Shown here one piece after another: positions 49,774 through 59,308 of a stretch of DNA of 64,000 bases (position 1 is its first letter; each line of letters begins with the position of its first letter). Location of the stretch: the NCBI GenBank assembly GCA_024402535.1, contig JAKSTN010000006.1:19227-83226 (forward strand). The letters are read 5' to 3'. Source of the DNA: Treponema sp. (GTDB lineage Bacteria > Spirochaetota > Spirochaetia > Treponematales > Treponemataceae). The position numbers were made by a program, and so were the translations under genes. The notes below the pieces were generated by a model, which was not told where the DNA came from, did no database searches, and saw only the letters and a program-made list of their open reading frames with translations.

Positions 49774-52347
49774 TCAGGAAATCATTTCCTTATATCTTTC
49801 ATAATTTAGTGTTCTTGTGTCCTTTCCTAAGGCTTTCATTTTCTGTCTTGTTGCTTCAAGGATTTCAAAAGCTAAAGGTGTCATGGTATTACGGCCTTTT
49901 TCTGCTTCAATTTTGTCCAGCATTTCGTGGTCTGGTGAAATTAACGCCAGTTGAAAAGGGTCTAAATCCAGAGTGAACATACGGCATCCGTCTGGATTTT
50001 TGAAGTAATAGTCTCTTTTCATTGTGGCGTTACTAAGTGCCAGGATTTCTGAATCAGTAAGGCCAAAGTAACGGTAGCTTTCTAAAAGTCCCGGGGTTGT
50101 TGCACTTTCATCTGCAAGGTAAATCTTTGTAAGGCACTGTTGGGCGATGGTGTCGCTTAAAGAAGATTTGGCAGCTGCCGCAACTTCCTGAGTAGCGAAA
50201 ATACAGAAGACCTTTTTCTTTCGAAGGGTTCTGAGCCATTCCTGTAAGAAACCTGCAAAAACAGGATGCTGAAGATAAAGCCAGGCTTCATCCAGAAACA
50301 GAAAAGTTAATGGTTGCTTTTTTCCTGCAGGTACATTCCATAATTTTTCCAGGTAGCGGAAGATGTACATAAGTGCAGGCGCTACGGCTTTTTCAGACAA
50401 GCGCATCAGGCTTCCCATTTCTATGGTTACCAGTTTTGAAAGAGGGAGATTGGTTTCATCAGCATCAAAGATAGAACCAAACTGGCCTCCGGCACAGTAA
50501 GGATCAAGTCCAATGCGGATTGTATTGCTTCCAGTTTCAGGATCAGAATAAGTGGCATACTGCTGGAATGTGGTAAGCGTTCTTCTGTCCGGTTCTTTTA
50601 AAGAAATAAGGCGAAGCGTTTCGGAAATAACTTTACTCATTTCAGGACTAACCTGAATGTTCTGCTGTGAAAGTAATCCTTCAATAAACTGCTGGCACCA
50701 CATAAGGCTTTCTGTGTATTCTGCTTCACTGACTTCCTCAGGACCTTTTAGTTCTGAAAGAGGCTGGAAAGAAACAGCATCTTTTCCCGGTTCGATGTAA
50801 ATGCCTCCGGCTGCTACCATAAACGCGCGGCTTGAAAGCTGTTTATCAATACAGATGATATTTGCGTCTTTGTATTTTGTAGCCGATGCCATAAGCAGGG
50901 CCAGCAGGGTAGACTTACCGGCACCACTTGGTCCAAAGCAGAAGGTATGTCCTACGTCTTTATAATTGAGATTCAGAAAGAACGGTGTTCCGTAGGAAGT
51001 GGAACAGGTACATAGAGGAACTGCGCTTCCACAGGTTTCTTCTGTGAAATCGTTGTACAACATACCCTGCCAGGCAGAACTTAATGGAATAATATTTGAA
51101 AAGTTCTTTGTGGAAATAAGTGGTCTACGGATATTTGCATATACGTTTCCCGGCATCATGCCAAGCCAGGCCTGAACATTGTTGAAGCTTTCTTCCTTTA
51201 CGGAAAATCCACAGGAACGAACTACTTGAGAAAGTTTACGGGCTTTTTCTTTTGCAAGGTCCAGTTTCTTGTCCCAGACCATAAGGTTACTGGTGTAGTA
51301 ACCAAGTACGTATTCGCCTAAGGCAATGTCTCCCTGAATGTCAGAAGCCTGAGCTTCCATTTCCAAAGCCCCTTTGTTTTCCTTATCGATTTCTACATTC
51401 ATGGCCATTTCGGTAAACAGGGTCATTCCGGATTTACGGGCAGAATAAAAACGGTTCTGATATTTTTCAGCCTCTTTTGCAGATTTTTCTTTTGAAAGAG
51501 GAATGAAACGGGTAGTCCAGCGAAACTCTGTCATGGCACGGTTTAACCCGTCAAAGATTGCAGGGTAGGTTCTGTTTGGGAAATCCATAATTCCTAAAAC
51601 CGGCACATAGTATTCACCAATTTTCAAAGGCTGACTGGTTTGGACATCCATATCGCAAAGGTAGTTATCCAGAAAGAAAAAAGTATCTTCCGGATAAATC
51701 AGTTTCTGATTATTAAGAGAAACAGAGCTTTTGATGTAAGAGAATAATTCTGAATTATTCAGGCGGCTAATCCATAGTTTTACAGAAAGAGTTCCCATTA
51801 CCTTCTCACATTCATCCAGAAAGGTTTCGACTTCTTTCTGAATTTTGGGAAGATTCCCGGTTTTTGAGAAAAGTGATTTTGGTTTATTTTCTTTTTTCTT
51901 ATTGTTTTTAAAGAACAGTCCGGTGGTTTTCGAATCAAGGTCACTTGGGAGCTGATAAACAAAGGTAATATAATACTCTGTAGTGAAATGCTCTCCAAAG
52001 TTGTGATAGTTTTCTGCACGTTTCTGATCCATGAGCCAGCCCGCAAGATTTGAAAATTCTCCTGCAGGATATTCCCTGGTCTTAAAACGCTTTACGTCAA
52101 AGAAAAGGGCCCAGCCTTCGCTTTGTGCTAAGGTCATGGCGCTTCTATTAAACAGAGAAGCCATACTGGCAATTTCCGGAGCAGAGGAAGATTCCAAATC
52201 TGGATATCCTATCTGATAAGTAACCATAAGGGCTCCGTTTTTCAAAAGGCATACTCCGTCATCAAGAATAAAACTCCAGGGAAGAATATGTCTTAACTGA
52301 TTCTGAGGTTCTTTGAATTTCTGTAAGTCTAAAATTGGTATTTTCAT
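49774..52347 (-). CDS. trbE: VirB4/TrbE secretion ATPase
   Basis: The 857-residue product is the large VirB4-family ATPase. Walker A GPSGAGKST is at about 472-480 and Walker B FLFLDEAWLYL at about 680-690, and the later FATQEVAAA motif fits. The N-terminal CagE/TrbE domain (about 1-400) precedes these. The start overlaps the VirB3 stop (taATGa). It energises pilus assembly and substrate passage at the inner membrane. Confidence 0.95.
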   Translation of the reverse strand: MKIPILDLQKFKEPQNQLRHILPWSFILDDGVCLLKNGALMVTYQIGYPDLESSSAPEIASMASLFNRSAMTLAQSEGWALFFDVKRFKTREYPAGEFSNLAGWLMDQKRAENYHNFGEHFTTEYYITFVYQLPSDLDSKTTGLFFKNNKKKENKPKSLFSKTGNLPKIQKEVETFLDECEKVMGTLSVKLWISRLNNSELFSYIKSSVSLNNQKLIYPEDTFFFLDNYLCDMDVQTSQPLKIGEYYVPVLGIMDFPNRTYPAIFDGLNRAMTEFRWTTRFIPLSKEKSAKEAEKYQNRFYSARKSGMTLFTEMAMNVEIDKENKGALEMEAQASDIQGDIALGEYVLGYYTSNLMVWDKKLDLAKEKARKLSQVVRSCGFSVKEESFNNVQAWLGMMPGNVYANIRRPLISTKNFSNIIPLSSAWQGMLYNDFTEETCGSAVPLCTCSTSYGTPFFLNLNYKDVGHTFCFGPSGAGKSTLLALLMASATKYKDANIICIDKQLSSRAFMVAAGGIYIEPGKDAVSFQPLSELKGPEEVSEAEYTESLMWCQQFIEGLLSQQNIQVSPEMSKVISETLRLISLKEPDRRTLTTFQQYATYSDPETGSNTIRIGLDPYCAGGQFGSIFDADETNLPLSKLVTIEMGSLMRLSEKAVAPALMYIFRYLEKLWNVPAGKKQPLTFLFLDEAWLYLQHPVFAGFLQEWLRTLRKKKVFCIFATQEVAAAAKSSLSDTIAQQCLTKIYLADESATTPGLLESYRYFGLTDSEILALSNATMKRDYYFKNPDGCRMFTLDLDPFQLALISPDHEMLDKIEAEKGRNTMTPLAFEILEATRQKMKALGKDTRTLNYERYKEMIS

Positions 52348-52610
52348 TAGTCAGCTCTCCACAGGTCCGGTGCCATAAGCCGGTCAAAAATTATGGTCAG
52401 GGCATAAGGATCATTTTTACAGATCATCTTTGCCGCAACAAATAAAAGGATTCCTACAATGGCGCACCAGACACTGATAATATTCATAAGTACGATGGTG
52501 ATTATTGAAATCAACATGGCAGGAACTATTCCGATTCCTGCCATGAGATTTGGTTCCAGGAGTACACGATGTACTGGTGTGGAATAGTCATAAACACTTA
52601 CTTCTTCCAT
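52347..52610 (-). CDS. trbD: VirB3/TrbD transfer protein
   Basis: The 87-residue product has two close transmembrane segments (about 24-43 and 46-66) preceded by a STPVHRVLLEPNLMAGIG segment, the VirB3 signature (hR-x-L-x-P-x-L-x-G). It is coupled to the VirB4 gene by a one-base-step overlap and lies after the pilin gene. Confidence 0.88.
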   Translation of the reverse strand: MEEVSVYDYSTPVHRVLLEPNLMAGIGIVPAMLISIITIVLMNIISVWCAIVGILLFVAAKMICKNDPYALTIIFDRLMAPDLWRAD

Positions 52611-52626
52611 CTGTGTCTCCTGTTTT

Positions 52627-52992
52627 TTAGACGGTCATGGAAGTGACTGACTGAATGACTGGCGTAATTGCCACTTCAAACTTCAGATCTCCCAGGAAGT
52701 AAGAACAGATTGAACTTGCAGAAAGCAGAATAATTGTTCCTATGATCCATGGAGCGAACTTTTTTATCATCTGTCCGCCACCGCCCTGCTGGCCTGCAAG
52801 AACCATACCGATGGCTTCAACAATCAGTGCCACCAGAAGGATTGCTTTGATCCATGAGCTCTGGAATAATTCCAGGATTTTGTCAGCCCAGTTGTCCAGT
52901 TCTACGATTGATTCCCCGCTTGAAGCGGCGAACATAGGAATAGCACACAGCACAAAGATAAGGGCTGCTATAAAAAGTTTTTTTGATTTCAT
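52627..52992 (-). CDS. trbC: VirB2/TrbC pilin
   Basis: The 121-residue product has a signal peptide (1-22, ending MFAASSG), then two hydrophobic helices (about 48-66 and 82-103) with a Gly-rich turn QQGGGGQM between, as in VirB2/TrbC pilins. It follows the VirB11 gene by three bases. Confidence 0.88.
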   Translation of the reverse strand: MKSKKLFIAALIFVLCAIPMFAASSGESIVELDNWADKILELFQSSWIKAILLVALIVEAIGMVLAGQQGGGGQMIKKFAPWIIGTIILLSASSICSYFLGDLKFEVAITPVIQSVTSMTV

Positions 52993-52995
52993 AAA

Positions 52996-53934
52996 TTAAA
53001 CTCCTGTAATAGTTTTTGTTTCTACAATCTCATCTACGATGGGACCATGGTCTGTTGGTTTTAAGTGAACCAGCAGCTGAACGCTTTTAGAAATATCAGG
53101 AAGCTCTCCGGGAATTACTTCCCGGAGAAGGTCCTGAACTCGGGAAACCATAGAAGAACAACTGTCGGCATGTATGGTACTGACATTTCCTGTATGGCCG
53201 GTATTCCACGCTTTTAAGACTTCATTTGTAACATCCCCATAGCGAAGTTCTCCAAATATGATTCGGGAAACGTTACAGCGAAGTGCGATTCCTACGGCTT
53301 TAAGGGTGTCTTTACCTTGTGCCCAGATGTTTACACGATCTCTTGCGAGGCATTGAATTTCCCCGGCGTCTTCCACAATGTAGAAGCGGTCATCCGGGGT
53401 AAACTCATGCATTTTTTCGATGACGGCATTGAGAAGAGTGGTTTTTCCTGAACCAGTTTCTCCACCGATGATGATGTTGCTCCGTTTTTTGATGTGACTC
53501 ACCAGAAGGTCGTACTGTTCCTGAGTCATTCTTCCGCCTTCCACATAGCTTTCCATTTTGAAAACTGTTGCCGGTGGACGACGGATGAAAAACATAGGAT
53601 TTTCCGTTGCCCTTGGGGGCAGAATTCCTTCTATGCGAATCTTCCAGTTAGGAAGAACACCTTCTACAATCGGGTTTTGGGGATCGATAGTAACTCCCAG
53701 AATTGCGGCAGAAGCATAGATAATGCGAGTCGTTGTAGCAGCGTCGAAGTATATACCAGTAAACTGCTTACCCATGCCCATACCCTCAACAATAACTTCG
53801 CCCCCCATTCCGATTGCGATGTCGGTAACACGTCTGTCTTCGATAAACGGGATCACAGTTTTAAGATCATCCTCCAGGTTTCGGATCCATTTATCCATTT
53901 TCACCTGCTGACTAAGTCCGTCTATCGAATTCAA
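52996..53934 (-). CDS. trbB: VirB11/TrbB traffic ATPase
   Basis: The 312-residue product has the VirB11-type layout: N-terminal domain (VTDIAIGMGGEVIVEGMG), Walker A IIGGETGSGKTTLLNAV (about 155-171), an Asp box (DDRFYIVEDAGEIQC) and Walker B (RIIFGELRYGDV), then the GHTGNVSTIHAD motif. It forms a hexamer at the base of the channel. It starts directly after the RHH gene stop. Confidence 0.95.
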   Translation of the reverse strand: MNSIDGLSQQVKMDKWIRNLEDDLKTVIPFIEDRRVTDIAIGMGGEVIVEGMGMGKQFTGIYFDAATTTRIIYASAAILGVTIDPQNPIVEGVLPNWKIRIEGILPPRATENPMFFIRRPPATVFKMESYVEGGRMTQEQYDLLVSHIKKRSNIIIGGETGSGKTTLLNAVIEKMHEFTPDDRFYIVEDAGEIQCLARDRVNIWAQGKDTLKAVGIALRCNVSRIIFGELRYGDVTNEVLKAWNTGHTGNVSTIHADSCSSMVSRVQDLLREVIPGELPDISKSVQLLVHLKPTDHGPIVDEIVETKTITGV

Positions 53935-54378
53935 TTAATCACCTCCTTCAGCGCGTTCAGCACTGCGTTCATAGATCTCCATGGCAAGGGAATCCAAGAA
54001 TCCGTTGTTTCGGAGTTTTGCTTCTGAAGAACACTGGTCAAGGAACTTTTCGAATTCCATTTCCTGAATTTCTTCATTTGCATTCAGCCTTGCCGGGAGG
54101 TCTTTTATTATTCTCTTGGCAAGTTCAATAATGAGAATTGCCATAAGATCTTGTTTGGTTTCCAGGTAGCCGATTTTTCTTTTTGCATCATTTAAGGATG
54201 CGTAAATCAACTGGGAATCCTGGACGTCTTTATCTAAATAGTTCATGCAGGCAATCCTTACGATTTCAGAAAAGTTCGATTTTTTTTCTTTTGCTCTGCA
54301 TTCAATCAGTTCGCCAATCCTTTTGGGGAACCGAATCTGTTTTATGGTTTCAAGTTTTGAATATTCTTCTTTTTCCAT
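53935..54378 (-). CDS. RHH-like accessory protein of the transfer operon
   Basis: The 147-residue product begins with a ribbon-helix-helix type segment (ETIKQIRFPKRIGELIECRA, NFSEIVRIACMNYL) followed by a helical C-terminus. RHH proteins at this place may regulate the operon or act as relaxosome accessory factors. It abuts virD4 and virB11 with no gap, so translation is coupled. Confidence 0.65.
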   Translation of the reverse strand: MEKEEYSKLETIKQIRFPKRIGELIECRAKEKKSNFSEIVRIACMNYLDKDVQDSQLIYASLNDAKRKIGYLETKQDLMAILIIELAKRIIKDLPARLNANEEIQEMEFEKFLDQCSSEAKLRNNGFLDSLAMEIYERSAERAEGGD

Positions 54379-56469
54379 TTATGCTCCTTCAGAAAAAAGG
54401 TCCTGGTTTGAAGAAAGGATTTTTGACACTTCAATTCCTTCAATTCGTTTGATTTCTGCTTTCAGACTTTCACGGACGGTAAGTTTGTCTGAAAGCAGGT
54501 TTCTCATTCTTTTATTTCCAGGAAGTCCATTCAGTTTTTTCATAATCAGTTTGTGGTCCGGGACTTTCTGAAAAGCCTTATCCTTAAATCTTTTGTCTTC
54601 GTAATAGACAACTTTCTTTCCTTTATATGGTGGCATTCCCTGGTTCATAACGATGACTCTGGAAAATTCAAGTTTCATAAGTTCATCAGGACTGATAAGG
54701 GATGTACTGGTCTCCTGACTGCTTCTGGAAATATTGTTAAAGCCGGCCTGATATTTACTTCCGCTGGCGCTGATGTTATCTAGAAGTACGGAACGGTTTC
54801 CTATGGCTTCACTGAACATACGAGCATCTTTAATAGAACCTGGTGCTCCGATTACTACAGTTTTACAGTGGTCCAGAAATGGATGGTTTTCGCCGTATAC
54901 ATCTACAATCTGATTCAGTGCCTGGCAGATAATCATGAAGGTAACCCCATAACCGGCCAAAATTCCGGCATTTAACGCGATGTCAGGGAAGTAGCCAAGC
55001 ACAGGGAATTCATCAAGAAGAAAAAGACAGGGATTTTTAAGTTTCACTGCATTGGCATTTGTTTCTCCTGAACTGAATTTTTTAAGCATGAAGGAAATCA
55101 GCATGCGGAAAACCGGGCTGATGCGTTTAATGTGGTTGTAAGGCACAATCAGATAAAGGGAGATTCCATTTTTGGAAGTAATAAAATCATCTGTACTGAA
55201 ATCAGAATAAGCGGTTGCATTTGCAAGCAGGGGATCCTGAAAAAGGGAGATCTTACTGAAAATAGTGGTATAAGTTGCAGCCCTTTCTTTAGGATTTTGA
55301 ATCTTACTTCGGTTTGCTGCTTCTACAATCAGATTATGAATCTGTTCGTTTCCATGATCTGCGTTGATCATCTCTTCAAACATCTTTTTTCCAGGACCTT
55401 CTTCTTCTTTTGAATCTTTTTGTTCTTCTTCGTTTACCGTGCTAGAAAAAATATGTAATACAGTGGCCAGGTTTTTATTTCCCCATGGAATGTCTTTTGA
55501 AAAACGGACATGCATGACGACAGCTGAAAAAATATCCCGTGCTGTATTATTGAAATAAATGGTTGCTCCATCACTGGCGGCTTTTGCAGTATCGCCTCCG
55601 AAAAAGATTTCACCGATTAAGTCTGCCCAACTGAAGGCTTCTGATGGATTGTCAGGAATTTCCCAAAGAGGATTAAAATGGGCGGTGTTATTGTCCGGGT
55701 CCAAAGGTCTGAAGGGAATAACATGACTGAACTTTGAACGGTAGCCTGCGGTAGCGGCAAAGTTTTCGCCTTTTGGATCAAAAACCAGAACACTGCCTTT
55801 GCCACAGATTTCACCCTTTCCTCCATAATAAGGAACTCCGTAACTTAATAGAGTTGGAATAATAAAAGAGACACCTTTACCGGCGCGTGTAGGAAGCAGA
55901 ATAAGAGTATTAGTTCTTCCTGAATGGCATACCAGTTCTGACGGTTTCTTACTGTGAAGAATGAGAGAACCTTTTTCTGCGTCGATTTTGTAAGTTATTC
56001 TGGCATCGGAAAGCTGACCGCAGATTACGCCGCGTTTTTGAAGCATGCCGAAGCGTTTTAAATCATTCTTTGTGGCAAAGCGGGCGGTGCCGTGAATATG
56101 CTGGTTTTTCTGATGGCTGTTTACAAAAATGCTTGTAAGAATAAAAAGCATGGCGGCCAGAACAAGACAGATAAAGGTGGCCGGAATAGCCTGAAAAAAG
56201 TAATACGAATAAGCATCACTAAATGCAAACTTTAGTATTCCGATGAGGAAAATCAGAGGATTGTATAAACGGTAGCCGTTCTTTGAAATGAATATAGGAG
56301 TCCCTACAACAGAAGGATCATAATTCATTAAAAGGCTGAATTTCTGGGTGGTAATAATTAAACCCGTAATAACCAGTACGATTGGCACAAACCAGTTAAG
56401 CACCGAAAGCCAATAAATCTTATGGGAACGGTCCGGGTCGAGTCTTGAAAACTCTTCTTTTTCTGTCAA
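54379..56469 (-). CDS. traG: VirD4/TraG coupling protein
   Basis: The 696-residue product has two or three N-terminal transmembrane segments (about 18-40, 63-80, 90-113), Walker A PTRAGKGVSFI (about 193-203), Walker B region FLLDEFPVLGYF (about 490-500) and the QALNQI motif, all of the VirD4/TraG family. It brings the relaxosome to the channel. It is the first gene of the minus-strand transfer operon. The gap to the divergent RHH gene (56470-56743) should contain its promoter. Confidence 0.95.
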   Translation of the reverse strand: MTEKEEFSRLDPDRSHKIYWLSVLNWFVPIVLVITGLIITTQKFSLLMNYDPSVVGTPIFISKNGYRLYNPLIFLIGILKFAFSDAYSYYFFQAIPATFICLVLAAMLFILTSIFVNSHQKNQHIHGTARFATKNDLKRFGMLQKRGVICGQLSDARITYKIDAEKGSLILHSKKPSELVCHSGRTNTLILLPTRAGKGVSFIIPTLLSYGVPYYGGKGEICGKGSVLVFDPKGENFAATAGYRSKFSHVIPFRPLDPDNNTAHFNPLWEIPDNPSEAFSWADLIGEIFFGGDTAKAASDGATIYFNNTARDIFSAVVMHVRFSKDIPWGNKNLATVLHIFSSTVNEEEQKDSKEEEGPGKKMFEEMINADHGNEQIHNLIVEAANRSKIQNPKERAATYTTIFSKISLFQDPLLANATAYSDFSTDDFITSKNGISLYLIVPYNHIKRISPVFRMLISFMLKKFSSGETNANAVKLKNPCLFLLDEFPVLGYFPDIALNAGILAGYGVTFMIICQALNQIVDVYGENHPFLDHCKTVVIGAPGSIKDARMFSEAIGNRSVLLDNISASGSKYQAGFNNISRSSQETSTSLISPDELMKLEFSRVIVMNQGMPPYKGKKVVYYEDKRFKDKAFQKVPDHKLIMKKLNGLPGNKRMRNLLSDKLTVRESLKAEIKRIEGIEVSKILSSNQDLFSEGA

Positions 56470-56651
56470 AACAAGTCCTTACCTGGGCAGGCAAGATTAC
56501 TTATGAGGATAATATAACGAGAGTTTAAAATTATTTCAAGTAGTACAGTATAAAATATAGAATGTAATTATGGGATTTTTACATTGAAACTCAGGCTAAT
56601 TCAATTAGTTTATTCTGCCTATTCAATTTGAAAAAAATATGAATTTTTTCA

Positions 56652-56743
56652 TTGACAAATAAAGCAGTGCTAAGTATATTAATTATAGAGTATGAAAAAA
56701 TTATGAATCTTTTCATACTTAAGTCAGTCATAAGGAGGTCGTT
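56652..56743 (+). promoter_or_regulatory. Promoter and operator of the RHH regulator gene
   Basis: TTGACA (56652-56657) and TATATT (56675-56680) have 17-base spacing. Just downstream, AGTATGAAAA (56689-56698) and TTTTCATACT (56710-56719) form a 10-bp inverted repeat, a likely RHH operator. AAGGAGG follows 8 bases before the ATG. Confidence 0.75.
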
Positions 56744-57013
56744 ATGGCAGAAAATAATAGAGGTGGAGCAAGACCAGGTTCTGGTAGAAAAGCAACTGGA
56801 TCAATGACCAAACATTATACGGTGAATCTTCCTCTTGAAGAGGCAGAAATGCTGGAACGTCAGGCGGCATCAAGAAAGATGAAGGTGAACAAGTATCTTA
56901 GGGAACTGATCAGATTGGGCGGCCAGTACGGAAATGTAAATGTCGAAGGAAAGCTTGTGGATGATGTTCCATTGATTATAGAGGAGGAAAAGCCTTATGT
57001 TTGCGATAATTAA
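56744..57013 (+). CDS. RHH regulator, possible relaxosome accessory protein
   Basis: The 89-residue product has a basic Gly-rich N-terminus (RGGARPGSGRKATGS) and a RHH domain (KHYTVNLPLEEAEMLERQAA, MKVNKYLRELIRLGG). The fold is like MobC/TraJ-type or antitoxin RHH proteins. The operator just upstream suggests autoregulation, and its position facing virD4 suggests control of transfer genes. The end overlaps the start of a 28-residue membrane peptide gene. Confidence 0.75.
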   Translation: MAENNRGGARPGSGRKATGSMTKHYTVNLPLEEAEMLERQAASRKMKVNKYLRELIRLGGQYGNVNVEGKLVDDVPLIIEEEKPYVCDN

Positions 57014-57083
57014 ATGTACCGGCTATGGATTTATTGTATTCATGCTGATGATGGTGATTTCAGGAATAATGAATTATATGTAA
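56997..57083 (+). CDS. 28-residue membrane peptide overlapping the RHH gene
   Basis: MFAIIKCTGYGFIVFMLMMV then ISGIMNYM. A strong GAGGAGG lies about 9 bases before the ATG, inside the RHH gene, and the frames overlap by 17 bases. The peptide is one transmembrane segment. Coupled translation suggests it is real; its function is unknown (entry exclusion or toxin-like roles are possible). Confidence 0.55.
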   Translation: MFAIIKCTGYGFIVFMLMMVISGIMNYM

Positions 57084-57097
57084 GGAAATTTTGAAAA

Positions 57098-57877
57098 ATG
57101 AAAAAGATTATGACAATTACAGCTGCAGTTTTGGCAGTGCTTATGATGATTTCTTGTAATACACCGGTGGATAATACCGGGGATAATTTGAACGGAGGAA
57201 ATAATTCTTCTAATAATCAGTCATCAGATAAAGGAAAAGATACTGAAGGCTCTAAAGATTCTGAAAATCAGAATTCTGATAAAGAGAATAATGATTCAGA
57301 AAATGACTCTGAAGAAAAGATTTTAGATTTCCTTTCTGTCAGACAGTATGAAATGAAAGTTGGAGATACTGTGAATCTTCCGGAAACTATAGACGACTGT
57401 GAAGTTTATTATGAAATCCAGTCTGGTTCGGATGTAATTTCTTTTTCCGGAAATGTGCTTTCTGCAGATTCTGTGGGAGACGCTGTTCTTAAAGCGGTGG
57501 ATTGGAAGAATGACAGTCATTACTGGGCTGTAAGTATTAGTGTTACGGCTGAAGGTTTTAATGGCTCTGCTCTGGAATATAAACTGGTTGGAAATTGGGG
57601 AAAAGTTGGTGATTTAAGTTCTCTTGTTTTGAATTTAGACAAAACAGGATCTATGGAAAACTATTTGAACGGAAACCTTATTCAAGACTGGTCTTTTACC
57701 TGGTCAGCTTTTGAAGCGGGCGGAAATAAATATTTAAGTCTGGATTATTATGCCAACGATTCAGGAGAAACTGGAAACAAGCAGCTGACTATTACACGTA
57801 TCAGCGATACCTCTATGGTATTGGATGGTTATCTTGGCTTCGGAACACCAAAGATTAACACCTGGAATAAGGAATAG
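57098..57877 (+). CDS. Lipoprotein with Asn/Ser/Asp-rich linker
   Basis: The 259-residue product has a lipoprotein signal peptide (lipobox MISC, Cys at about 20), a low-complexity linker rich in Asn, Ser, Asp and Lys (about 25-75), an Ig-like segment (about 80-150) with YEMKVGDTVNLPE and a C-terminal beta-rich domain (LVGNWGKVGDLSSLVLNLDK) resembling lipocalin-like bacterial domains. The next gene starts four bases after the stop. Surface location is expected. Confidence 0.7.
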   Translation: MKKIMTITAAVLAVLMMISCNTPVDNTGDNLNGGNNSSNNQSSDKGKDTEGSKDSENQNSDKENNDSENDSEEKILDFLSVRQYEMKVGDTVNLPETIDDCEVYYEIQSGSDVISFSGNVLSADSVGDAVLKAVDWKNDSHYWAVSISVTAEGFNGSALEYKLVGNWGKVGDLSSLVLNLDKTGSMENYLNGNLIQDWSFTWSAFEAGGNKYLSLDYYANDSGETGNKQLTITRISDTSMVLDGYLGFGTPKINTWNKE

Positions 57878-57880
57878 CCT

Positions 57881-58501
57881 ATGAGAAAAACTTTTAGAGT
57901 AGTGCTTCTTACTGTGGTCTTATTTTCATCCTGTTCATCAGTCAAAGGGCTTGTAAGTACGGATCATTCTGTAAAAAGCACGCTTTCGGAAAGTGAAGTT
58001 CGGGCCGCTACTGACTTAGTAGAAAAAGAAAAAAACTACTATAAAAAATTCAGTGCCAAAGACAGTATGGGTAAGCTTCATGAAATTATCATTTACGATG
58101 ATTATTACCTGAAGATGGATGATCAGCTTTATGCTTTTGATTATGACAAGATGATGTATTATAAGCTTTCCCTGAATCTTTTTGGAACAGAAACAAATAT
58201 TGATGGTACTGAAAAAGTAATCGGTTTTTCCCTTTGGGCAACTTCTCTGGCAAATCCGGACCTGACGGTTCATATGATTATTGCTCAGGAGCTGTTTGCC
58301 AAGAAGCATTACAATTCTGAATATGAGGCAACCCAGATAAGTGGGGTCTTCTTTGACAGAATAAAGGCAAATGCCGGTTATGTAGATGCCTGGGGAAACT
58401 GGCAGCGCTACACCTGGTCTGATTATTTCGAAACTATTTTCGGAACTGTAAATCAGGATGTAAAACGAAAGATGTATCTGGCTTTGGAGAAACGAAAGTA
58501 G
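57881..58501 (+). CDS. Lipoprotein of unknown function
   Basis: The 206-residue product begins with a lipoprotein signal peptide (VVLFSSCSSV, Cys at about 19). The mature part is a mixed alpha/beta domain with no known family. It is in an operon with the preceding lipoprotein gene (3-base gap). With three lipoproteins close together, a surface cluster linked to conjugation, such as exclusion or adhesion, is possible. Confidence 0.65.
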   Translation: MRKTFRVVLLTVVLFSSCSSVKGLVSTDHSVKSTLSESEVRAATDLVEKEKNYYKKFSAKDSMGKLHEIIIYDDYYLKMDDQLYAFDYDKMMYYKLSLNLFGTETNIDGTEKVIGFSLWATSLANPDLTVHMIIAQELFAKKHYNSEYEATQISGVFFDRIKANAGYVDAWGNWQRYTWSDYFETIFGTVNQDVKRKMYLALEKRK

Positions 58502-58575
58502 TTTTTGAAGAATCTGCCACAATTGTCATTTTATTCAGTAAATTCATTACAAATAGAAGAATTCAGGAGAAGAAA

Positions 58576-58854
58576 ATGAACAAAGCAGAACTTGTTGATG
58601 CAATTGCAGAAGATACAAAACTTCCAAAAAAGGATATAGAATCTTTTTTGGCTTCTTTTACAGAAAATGTGGGAAAGGCCTTAGAAAAAGGTAACGCCGT
58701 ACAGCTTTTAGGTTTTGGAACTTTTGATGTAGGGGAGAGGTCAGCAAGAGAAGGGCGAAATCCAAAAACTGGGGAAACAATAAAAATTCCTGCCGCCAAG
58801 TGTCCGAAGTTTAAGGCTGGAAAAGCGCTGAAAGACAGAGTAAATAAAAAGTAA
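58576..58854 (+). CDS. HU/IHF-family DNA-binding protein
   Basis: The 92-residue product has the full HU fold: MNKAELVDAIAED at the start, GFGTFDVGERSAREGRNPKT (the beta-arm with R-NP motif) at about 47-66 and KFKAGKALKDRV at the end. HU-like proteins bend DNA and help origin and relaxosome assembly. AGGAG precedes the ATG by 8 bases. Confidence 0.93.
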   Translation: MNKAELVDAIAEDTKLPKKDIESFLASFTENVGKALEKGNAVQLLGFGTFDVGERSAREGRNPKTGETIKIPAAKCPKFKAGKALKDRVNKK

Positions 58855-58866
58855 AGGAAAAGAAAA

Positions 58867-59241
58867 GTGAAAAAATCAGTTATCTCCGTATTGGTATTTT
58901 GCATTCTTGGATTTTTTACAGGATGTATTACTAATAAAGGTTTTAAAAGTCAGTCTAAAAGTATTGAACTTCGCGGAAACCCAACGACCGGATATTCCTG
59001 GTTTTATAAAATTTCTGATGAGAATATTATTTCCGTTTCAGAAGAAATTGAGTATCTTGGGGATGACCGTATGGTAGGTGCCCCAAGTCTGTTTCATTAC
59101 ACCATATATTCAGAACAGCCAGGATCAGTTGAAATCACCTTTGAATACAAACGTCCCTGGGAAGATAAACCTGCCGAAGAGACAAGAATCTTTGATGTGG
59201 TCGTGAAAGAAAACGGCACTCTTGAGCTGGATGAAAGATAA
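58867..59241 (+). CDS. Chagasin-like (I42) protease inhibitor lipoprotein
   Basis: The 124-residue product starts at GTG with aaggaaaag upstream. It has a lipobox (FFTGC, Cys at about 19) and the inhibitor I42 signature NPTTGYSWFY (about 38-47), followed by the later G-A-P-S and RPWED loops of the chagasin fold. Chagasins block papain-like cysteine proteases. It may protect the cell surface. It is 12 bases after the HU gene and ends at a clear terminator. Confidence 0.82.
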   Translation: MKKSVISVLVFCILGFFTGCITNKGFKSQSKSIELRGNPTTGYSWFYKISDENIISVSEEIEYLGDDRMVGAPSLFHYTIYSEQPGSVEITFEYKRPWEDKPAEETRIFDVVVKENGTLELDER

Positions 59242-59263
59242 AAGAGAAAAGAATTAATTGAAG

Positions 59264-59301
59264 AACGCCTGGGATTTATTTTGGATTCCAGGCGTTTTTA
59301 T
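59264..59301. terminator. Terminator between convergent genes
   Basis: AACGCCTGG (59264-59272) and CCAGGCGTT (59288-59296) form a 9-bp stem followed by TTTTATT. It can serve the + strand HU/chagasin operon and, less well, the AAA+ gene on the minus strand. Confidence 0.85.
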
Positions 59302-59308
59302 TATTTAT

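Noticed and set aside
53494..54027. 177-codon + strand frame across virB11 and the RHH gene
   Set aside because: It is antisense to two well-supported genes and has shadow-like composition.
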